A DNA stretch of 13,442 nt from Victivallis vadensis (lineage in GTDB: Bacteria > Verrucomicrobiota > Lentisphaeria > Victivallales > GWF2-50-93): contig DYRX01000084.1 of NCBI GenBank assembly GCA_020718525.1, forward strand, positions 1 through 13,442. The letters are read 5' to 3'. This document shows, one piece after another, positions 1 through 4,478 of this stretch. Each line of letters starts with the position of its first letter. Position 1 is the first letter of the stretch. Under the pieces are notes generated by a model, which was given only the letters and a program-made list of their open reading frames with translations, did not search any database and was not told where the DNA came from. Both the position numbers and the translations under genes were made by a program.

Positions 1-25
1 CAACGATAGCGAGTCTTGGAACGTC

Positions 26-48
26 CCGGCGTAGCCGGTTAAATTTTT
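26..48 (+). terminator. Possible weak intrinsic terminator (plus strand)
   Basis: A perfect 5-bp GC stem (CCGGC/GCCGG, loop GTA) at 26-38 is followed on the plus strand by TTAAATTTTT. It would terminate a rightward gene coming from outside the window, for example one ending at the TAG at 7-9. The stem is short and the U-tract is interrupted, so this is only a suggestion. On the minus strand there is no U-tract after the stem. Confidence 0.25.
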
Positions 49-190
49 ATTCAAGGTCTGCCTCTGACCGCATAGAACCCCGGACGGCATATCCGGCAGG
101 GATATATTCGATTCGGACACTGACAGGGAGCTTGAACACTGCTCCATGCCACCGCATTTTTCATTCCGTGCCATCTTTTGAGGAGAAAGT

Positions 191-268
191 ATGCTGGAAT
201 GCGATTCCTGCATAGAAAAGGGATGCAATGATAGGATGTTCAAACGCGGATGCCTGACTGAAACTTGA
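191..268 (+). CDS. Putative 25-aa four-cysteine micro-ORF
   Basis: A tiny plus-strand ORF starts with ATG at 191, preceded by GAGGAGAAAGT, a strong Shine-Dalgarno at ordinary spacing, and stops with TGA at 266-268. The 25-residue product has cysteines at positions 4, 7, 12 and 21 (C-x2-C-x4-C-x8-C) among charged residues, which could bind a metal or form disulfides. An in-frame TGA at 179-181 sits just upstream, so it cannot be extended. It runs toward the SWIM gene 3 nt away, which is on the opposite strand. I do not recognise a family, and an ORF this short can arise by chance. The ribosome site and cysteine density are the only support. Confidence 0.25.
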   Translation: MLECDSCIEKGCNDRMFKRGCLTET

Positions 269-271
269 ATA

Positions 272-1168
272 TCAGCCTCTTGCCAGTTTTGAGATTTTTG
301 CCCGATTCGAAGCGGATCGAACTGACCTGCCTTTTCCCTTCGCCTCTTTTTTTACTGGTTTCTTTATTTTTTTCTTCTTGGCAGACGCGGTTTTTGCAGT
401 TTTTTTCTCTTTTTTGTGAGAGTTTTTTGGGGAAGCTTCAAGTTCGATGCCAAAGACATCGCCGATTTCGCTGTCAGCTATTCCAGCATCCTTCGCTGTT
501 GTTTTGACCGCGAGATCGCCCCCTGAGGCTGCATGGCTGATGAGATCGAGCTTGTCAACGTCGCGGAGAAGGAAGAGGAGCTCCGGCTTTTCATCAAGCT
601 TGGCACCAACGCCATAAAGGACGGCGGCGACATGTTTGCACATGTCCGCCCAGTCAGGACAAGTGCAATCCAGATCAATTTCTGACGGCTCGGGGAAGAG
701 TCCCTCCCCTTTAACGCATAATTTTTCCATTATTGCTTGTGAAAATTTTCCTCTGAGCAGATCAATAAGCGTGGCGATCTGTCCGGAGCATGCTGACTTG
801 ATGGTGTCCCATTTATTTTTTGGCAGAGCTTTGATTCCAATTTCCACCTTGTAAACTCTCGTGCCGCTCACTAGGGCTTTTATTTTGCACTTTTCAATTT
901 TCAGGTCTATGACCGCGCCACTTCTGACATAGGAACGCCCCCTTGGCAGGCGGTTTGAGTAGTCGCTGTATTTTTCGAGGTTTCCGCACCAAGATTTACC
1001 CCAGAATGTCGCGGCAATTCTTGTGCCCTGAAGATTTAGAGGCTCCAGCTTTTCGCCTTCCTTTGAAAGTTTCTGCGCCTGTTTTTCGGCCCGGTTCTTC
1101 TTTTCCGCCGCGCTTACGTACTCCGGATAACGACTCTCATAACGGCTAGTCTTCCAACCCCATGCCAT
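272..1168 (-). CDS. SWIM zinc-finger protein with Lys/Ala-rich tail
   Basis: 298 aa from the ATG at 1168, chosen because GAGGA lies about 8 nt upstream. A longer frame from 1279 lacks a good site. The SWIM motif CxC-x6-CxH is complete: C168, C170, C177, H179. Residues about 54-90, with FWGKSW and NRLPRGRSYVRSG, match the conserved N-terminal block of bacterial SWIM proteins usually encoded beside SNF2-family helicases. SWIM modules are thought to bind DNA or protein. Residues about 249-298 form a Lys/Ala/Ser tail like histone H1, probably unstructured and DNA-binding. No SNF2 gene lies within the window, though one could lie beyond the left edge. It follows the last exbD by 131 nt, so it may be a separate unit or a read-through gene. 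The family assignment is firm; the cellular role is inferred. Confidence 0.87.
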   Translation of the reverse strand: MAWGWKTSRYESRYPEYVSAAEKKNRAEKQAQKLSKEGEKLEPLNLQGTRIAATFWGKSWCGNLEKYSDYSNRLPRGRSYVRSGAVIDLKIEKCKIKALVSGTRVYKVEIGIKALPKNKWDTIKSACSGQIATLIDLLRGKFSQAIMEKLCVKGEGLFPEPSEIDLDCTCPDWADMCKHVAAVLYGVGAKLDEKPELLFLLRDVDKLDLISHAASGGDLAVKTTAKDAGIADSEIGDVFGIELEASPKNSHKKEKKTAKTASAKKKKIKKPVKKEAKGKGRSVRSASNRAKISKLARG

Positions 1169-1172
1169 AGCA

Positions 1173-1301
1173 GATTCCTCGTTTTTCTTCTTCGACGCTT
1201 GTAACCGTAAATATAAACCCGCTTCCGCAGATCCAAAGCAAGACATACACCCCGTCCGAAAAGACCTGAGTTGACACATGTGCTAATAGAGACGAGGAAT
1301 C
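1173..1301 (-). promoter_or_regulatory. 10-bp inverted repeat that could mask the SWIM-gene ribosome site
   Basis: In mRNA sense (minus strand), GATTCCTCGT at 1301-1292, overlapping the stop codon of the last exbD, is the exact reverse complement of ACGAGGAATC at 1182-1173, which contains the Shine-Dalgarno (GAGGA) of the SWIM gene. Pairing would make a 10-bp stem closing a loop of about 109 nt and would hide the ribosome site in read-through transcripts from the exbD genes. Seen directly in the sequence; the regulatory meaning is inference. Within the loop, a TATATT (1215-1210) is a possible -10 for a separate SWIM-gene promoter, but I could not find a well-spaced -35. Confidence 0.3.
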
Positions 1302-1767
1302 AATTGCCGAGCGGGACGAATTTGATGCTTTCGTCGTCAACCATGTTGAGCTTTGAGAGACCGGCGGCGGCGCAGGAGTCAAGGACTTGAACCAGTTTCT
1401 GATGCCTTGCGTTCGGACCGCAGTTGATTATGATCGTCTGGTCGGGATTTGTTTGACCAGTTTTTTTGAGCTGAAGCGACAAGTCCTCAAAATTCCAACG
1501 CATGCCATTCACATAATAGACATCCAAGTCACGGACAAGGTCATCCGACTGCTTGTTGACATCAATGGAGAAAAATGGTGGCGGAGGTGGAGGCGGAGTA
1601 ACGATCGGCTTAGGTGATGGCAGGTCAACCCCCAGCAAAGTTTCTTCAATGATAGGCTTTTGAGTCACGACAAAAAAGATGAGCAAAAGGAAGACGATGT
1701 CAATCATTGAAGACAAGGGGACTTCCGATTCGCCAAGCTTCACTCTGCGGACTTTTTTCTTGAACAT
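1300..1767 (-). CDS. exbD: ExbD/TolR-family proton-channel partner, third copy
   Basis: 155 aa from the ATG at 1767, preceded by AGGAGGTGAC, a near-perfect Shine-Dalgarno. The in-frame ATG at 1806 was rejected as unsupported. Topology is classic ExbD: a basic N-terminus, one membrane helix (about 20-35) with the essential Asp at D23 in SSMIDIVFLLLIFF, then a periplasmic domain. ExbD/TolR couples proton flow through ExbB/TolQ to work on periplasmic partners. A run of seven prolines (58-64) forms the linker. The C-terminal part closely matches the neighbouring copy (1854-2309): 63 of 72 residues identical by hand count over residues 81-152 here. Both carry two cysteines (C116 and C132 here). 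It is the last gene of the exb cluster, after an 86-nt spacer with a hairpin, so its level may differ from the other ExbDs. Confidence 0.94.
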   Translation of the reverse strand: MFKKKVRRVKLGESEVPLSSMIDIVFLLLIFFVVTQKPIIEETLLGVDLPSPKPIVTPPPPPPPFFSIDVNKQSDDLVRDLDVYYVNGMRWNFEDLSLQLKKTGQTNPDQTIIINCGPNARHQKLVQVLDSCAAAGLSKLNMVDDESIKFVPLGN

Positions 1768-1804
1768 GGCGTCACCTCCTTTTTTTTTGGCAAGGAACCC
1801 ACTC

Positions 1805-1829
1805 AAAGAAGCAAGACCCTTGCTTTTTT
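1805..1829 (-). terminator. Hairpin between exbD copies (possible attenuator)
   Basis: AAGCAAG (1809-1815), a 3-nt loop and CTTGCTT (1819-1825) form a perfect 7-bp stem, extendable with A/T pairs to about 11 bp. In mRNA sense it precedes the last exbD by about 40 nt and lies about 25 nt after the stop of the middle exbD. The T-run is longer on the plus strand (TTTTTT), so as a terminator it would be better rightward. On the minus strand the tail is TTCTTTG. It may act as a partial terminator or RNA-stabilising element that lowers expression of the last exbD. Confidence 0.35.
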
Positions 1830-1853
1830 GTGAGACTTTCCAGGAGCAAAAAC

Positions 1854-2309
1854 TTATTGCGGGACGAACTTAATGCTTTCGTCATCAACCATGTTGAGCT
1901 TGGAGAGATTTGCCGCGGCACATGAGTCAAGAATCTGAATCAGTTTCTGATGTCTTGCGTTTGGTCCGCAGTTGATTATGATCGTCTGGTCAGGATTTGT
2001 TTCGCCAGTTTTCTTTAGCTGATCCTTCAGATCCTTGAAATTCCAGCGCATGCCATTCACATAGTAGATCTCAAGATCCTTGACGGGATCGTCGGACTGC
2101 TTGTGGACATCAATGGTGAAAAGAGTCGGAGGCGGACCACTTGGCTTGCCGCCAGGCGCAGGCAAATCAATTCCCAGCAATGTCTCCTCGATGACAGGCT
2201 TTTGTGTGACAACAAAGTATATCAGCAAAAGAAATACAACGTCAATCATCGAGGATATCGGGGTCTCAGCCTCGCTCATCTTCATTCTGCGTGCTTTTTT
2301 CTTCGCCAT
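1854..2309 (-). CDS. exbD: ExbD/TolR-family proton-channel partner, second copy
   Basis: 151 aa, starting at the ATG at 2309 with AGGAG about 7 nt upstream and only 9 nt after the stop of the preceding exbD, so the two are surely co-transcribed. A basic N-terminus is followed by one membrane helix (about 21-35) with the conserved Asp D23 in SSMIDVVFLLLIYF, then a Pro/Gly linker (about 51-62) and a periplasmic domain. It carries the YYVNGMRWNF segment (about 82-91) and cysteines C114 and C130, shared with the downstream copy but absent from the upstream one. Expected to work with the ExbB encoded at 2755-3594 to convert proton-motive force into movement of an envelope partner. Family assignment is firm; which of Ton, Tol or another machine it serves is not visible. 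Confidence 0.95.
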   Translation of the reverse strand: MAKKKARRMKMSEAETPISSMIDVVFLLLIYFVVTQKPVIEETLLGIDLPAPGGKPSGPPPTLFTIDVHKQSDDPVKDLEIYYVNGMRWNFKDLKDQLKKTGETNPDQTIIINCGPNARHQKLIQILDSCAAANLSKLNMVDDESIKFVPQ

Positions 2310-2318
2310 CGAAATCTC

Positions 2319-2735
2319 CTATTTGTCTACTTCGGCATTGAATTTGACACGATAAAGTCTCGTGTCCTTTATGGCTTCCAAGACTCTTTTAATATAGCCG
2401 TGCTGTACCATTCTGTCGCCTCTGATGATGATGGGGACATTCTCATATCCATATTTGTTTGCCTGAACAGAGAGTATTGAAGTCATATCTCCTATCGAGA
2501 CGATTCTTCCTGCGATCGTCACAACTCCGTCCTGGCGAACATTGATGATCACGCTCAAAGGATCCTTCTTTACAAGAGGCTTGCCATGCGGGGCATCGGC
2601 AAGTATGACTTTCTCGTCCTGAATTTCCTTGTCCTGAGCCGCTGTCACAACAAAGAAAATGATCAGGAGAAAGACAACATCAATGAGAGATGAAATCGGA
2701 GTTTGGACATCTCCAAGTTCTGCTTTTCTTGCCAT
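2319..2735 (-). CDS. exbD: ExbD/TolR-family proton-channel partner, first copy
   Basis: 138 aa, ATG at 2735 with AGAGGA a few nt upstream, 19 nt after the exbB stop. A short N-terminus leads to one membrane helix (about 14-31) with the conserved Asp D19 in SSLIDVVFLLIIFFVV. The periplasmic domain (about 55-135) is of ordinary ExbD length and pattern, with VTIAGRIVS and VPIIIRGDR resembling the usual ExbD beta strands. Unlike the two downstream copies it has no cysteines and no YYVNGMRWNF insertion, so it is probably the most canonical ExbD here and the likeliest direct partner of the adjacent ExbB. In characterised systems ExbB pentamers enclose two ExbD helices; with three ExbDs present, mixed dimers are possible but not shown. 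Confidence 0.95.
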   Translation of the reverse strand: MARKAELGDVQTPISSLIDVVFLLIIFFVVTAAQDKEIQDEKVILADAPHGKPLVKKDPLSVIINVRQDGVVTIAGRIVSIGDMTSILSVQANKYGYENVPIIIRGDRMVQHGYIKRVLEAIKDTRLYRVKFNAEVDK

Positions 2736-2754
2736 TTTGTCCTCTAATCTTTAA

Positions 2755-3594
2755 TCAGTTGGACTCTTCGCCCTGTCCGCCACCGTCAACGACTTCCGCG
2801 CCTCTCAGCACCTTGAGCAGGTCATAGGTAAGACTTTCCATGCTAAGAATAATTCTGTTTGCATTGTTTCTGAGCATAGTGAATCCGAGGATGGCAGGAA
2901 TAGAAATCATAAGTCCGAAAACTGTCGTGTAAAGAGCCTGGGAGATCGAGAGGGCGATAAGATTGTTCTTTGCGGCGCCTGTAGCTGTTGCCAAGCCGGA
3001 AAACGCATCCACCATACCTGTAACTGTTCCGAGAAGTCCAAGCATCGGTCCCATGGCTCCGCATAGGTTGAGATAGTTGATTCTCTGCATGAGTTTTTCA
3101 CTTTCCATATCGGCGGCTGTAGATACGCAATCCATGATCACATCGTATCCCTCTGAGACGTTGTTGAATCCAGCCATGAGGATGTTAGCCAAAGGTCCAG
3201 GAGTATTGGCACACGCTTCGAGCGCCGCGCCAAGGTCTCCCTGATCAAGAGCGGTGCGCACGGCATTAACCAAGTCTGGGGGCATAATCTTTATAGGTCT
3301 GATCGTCATAAAACCGTCAATAATGAGAGCAACAGTCGCTATAGAAGTTGCGAAAATCATAAGCCAGTCAGCTATGCCGTACCATCCGCTTCCGAGAATA
3401 ATCTTGAGAAAGGTGGTGTCGTTTGGAGCGGCGGCTGAATCTCCGCTTGCGGCAGGCGCGGCTACGGCATCGGCGGCGGCAGCAGCAGGTGCGGCGGCAT
3501 CCTGGGCGAGCAGACTGTCAGAGAGAAAGACCCCGGAAAAAAGGACTCCGGACACGAGAGCGGCAACTGCCACGAACGAAAGAATTTTCTTCAT
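2755..3594 (-). CDS. exbB: MotA/TolQ/ExbB proton-channel protein with signal peptide
   Basis: 279 aa from the ATG at 3594 (AAGGAG about 9 nt upstream; the longer frame to 3651 has no site). Residues 1-30 look like a signal peptide ending LLA|Q. Next comes an Ala/Pro/Asp-rich periplasmic segment (31-60), a first membrane helix (about 72-93), a cytoplasmic domain with the DQGDLGAALEACANTPGPLA pattern typical of the family (about 117-136), and two more helices (about 178-198 with GLLGTVTGMVDAF, and 218-240). It forms the channel that pairs with ExbD. By hand alignment the third helix reads ISQALYTTVFGL, with Gln219 where E. coli ExbB has Glu176. The C-terminus ends in a short Gly/Glu tail. It is followed directly by three exbD genes and preceded by two secreted TPR proteins, suggesting one envelope complex. 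Confidence 0.94.
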   Translation of the reverse strand: MKKILSFVAVAALVSGVLFSGVFLSDSLLAQDAAAPAAAAADAVAAPAASGDSAAAPNDTTFLKIILGSGWYGIADWLMIFATSIATVALIIDGFMTIRPIKIMPPDLVNAVRTALDQGDLGAALEACANTPGPLANILMAGFNNVSEGYDVIMDCVSTAADMESEKLMQRINYLNLCGAMGPMLGLLGTVTGMVDAFSGLATATGAAKNNLIALSISQALYTTVFGLMISIPAILGFTMLRNNANRIILSMESLTYDLLKVLRGAEVVDGGGQGEESN

Positions 3595-3612
3595 CGCCAA
3601 AATCTCCTTTTT

Positions 3613-3660
3613 ATTTGTTAGCAACCTTAATTCTATCTTGAAAAAAAACAAATACTAAAA
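3613..3660 (-). promoter_or_regulatory. AT-rich leader and possible promoter before exbB
   Basis: The 93-nt gap between the small TPR gene and exbB is very AT-rich, with T-runs on the mRNA-sense strand. TAGAAT (3635-3630) is a fair -10 candidate about 36 nt before the exbB ATG, but no good -35 stands 16-18 nt upstream; only T-rich, UP-like sequence is there. It may be an internal promoter boosting exbB and the exbDs, or simply a spacer. Confidence 0.25.
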
Positions 3661-3673
3661 CAAAATTAATGCC

Positions 3674-3698
3674 AAAAAAAACGGAGGTCATTTGACCT
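3674..3698 (-). terminator. Weak hairpin plus T8 at the end of the small TPR gene
   Basis: In mRNA sense, AGGTC-AAAT-GACCT (3698-3685) spans the TPR stop codon and is followed by CCG and a run of eight T. The 5-bp stem is short, so this may be a partial terminator that reduces read-through into exbB, or have no function. The T-run and position are suggestive. Confidence 0.33.
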
Positions 3699-4464
3699 TG
3701 TCTGGATAGTCGGCCTTGAGCATCTCCTCGAATTTTATCGCTCTGTTGTCGTTCTGCTCCTTCAAGATTGCGACGATATTGACAAGGCTGTCGGCGCGCT
3801 CCGGAACATTTTTTGGGAAGAGAAGCGCAGTTATCATGTATTTCAGCACCGCCTCTTTTTTCTTTCCCTGCTTGTTGAGGATTTCACCTCTCATATTGAA
3901 GCTGTACGCCGCCAGGCTGTCGTTGCTGGAGTTGCCAAGCTCGGTCAGAATCGGATATGCGTCGTCGTACTTGTTCTGCTTGACATAGATTGACGCAAGG
4001 AGTTTCTTCGAGTCGTAATATAGGGAATCCAAAGTCTTGTCGGCAGGCTGACCTGCGCTTTGAATATCTTTCAGAATTTTAACTGCATCGGCATCTTTGC
4101 CGAGCTTTTCCAGGCAGAACGCCTTCCAGTAAAGGCAAGGCAGTTCGTAGCCGAGAAACCTGTATTTGCTGGCATAGACGGCATCCAAGGCGCTGACTGC
4201 ATTCTGGTAGTTGCCGGCTTTAGCCAGTTTTTCGGCGTTGGCATAGTCGGTAGGAACTTTGCTGACCTTTGCATAGAGATAGTCGCCCGGCTTCGCCTTG
4301 CTCTTGAATTTGTTCTCTTCGTATTCGATTGTCCCCACAGCGTCAACGTTGAGTATTTCGCAATTAATCTTCTTGCCATCCTTTTTGGCAATCATCCCAG
4401 GCTCAGCCTTGACGAATTGCGCGGTCAGGATCAGAGAGACGAGCGCGATGAACGTTTTTTTCAT
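3688..4464 (-). CDS. Secreted TPR protein (small)
   Basis: 258 aa from the ATG at 4464, chosen over an in-frame GTG at 4473 because AAAGGTGG lies at proper spacing before the ATG. Residues 1-20 form a signal peptide with a VKA|E cleavage site. Residues about 21-70 look beta-rich, with a KKDGKKINCEI...GTIEYEENKFK pattern. The remainder (about 73-255) is helical and TPR-like, with repeats around A81-GNYQNAVSAL, Y112-LEKLGKDADAVKIL, Y160-KQNKYDDAYPIL and the GKKKEAVLKY repeat near 200-209. It starts 14 nt after the large TPR gene and precedes exbB. Likely a periplasmic scaffold partner for the ExbB/ExbD machine, by analogy with CpoB/YbgF in Tol-Pal; this is inference from order. No enzyme motif is visible. 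Confidence 0.82.
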   Translation of the reverse strand: MKKTFIALVSLILTAQFVKAEPGMIAKKDGKKINCEILNVDAVGTIEYEENKFKSKAKPGDYLYAKVSKVPTDYANAEKLAKAGNYQNAVSALDAVYASKYRFLGYELPCLYWKAFCLEKLGKDADAVKILKDIQSAGQPADKTLDSLYYDSKKLLASIYVKQNKYDDAYPILTELGNSSNDSLAAYSFNMRGEILNKQGKKKEAVLKYMITALLFPKNVPERADSLVNIVAILKEQNDNRAIKFEEMLKADYPDKVK

Positions 4465-4478
4465 TGGTTCCACCTTTG

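Larger units (their letters stand above)
1..271. other. Left-edge region without a confident gene
   Basis: No convincing long gene is visible downstream of the SWIM gene. A minus-strand frame is open from an ATG at 213 (with another at 174) to the window edge, but neither ATG has a Shine-Dalgarno and the translation is Ser-rich and unrecognised. A plus-strand frame (3-212) is also open but reads as low-quality Ser/Arg-rich sequence. Two short GC-rich hairpins occur: CCGGC-GTA-GCCGG at 26-38, followed by TTAAATTTTT, and CCGGA-7nt-TCCGG at 80-96. A small plus-strand ORF (191-268) with a good ribosome site is listed separately. A plus-strand gene could end at the TAG at 7-9 just before the first hairpin, but only two codons of it would be inside the window. 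Confidence 0.4.
1300..2309 (-). repeat. Tandem duplication of exbD
   Basis: The coding regions 1300-1767 and 1854-2309 are homologous head to tail along their full length and clearly alike at DNA level at the 3' ends, where differences are largely at synonymous positions. The product of exbD at 2319-2735 is much more distant: it lacks their YYVNGMRWNF insertion and cysteines. This points to an old ExbD pair followed by a more recent duplication of one member. Confidence 0.85.

Noticed and set aside
1..213. Minus-strand open frame running off the left edge (ATG at 213 or 174)
   Set aside because: No ribosome site, Ser-rich unrecognised product, and a competing open frame on the other strand; kept only as an uncertainty in the left-edge entry.
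1210..1241. Promoter TTGCTT/TATATT before the SWIM gene
   Set aside because: The spacer is 20 nt, too long for a normal sigma70 promoter; only the -10-like box is worth noting.
4465..4473. GTG start for the small TPR gene
   Set aside because: The GTG overlaps the Shine-Dalgarno that serves the ATG at 4464, and the ATG gives a cleaner signal peptide. The same reasoning rejects the GTG at 7763 for the large TPR gene.
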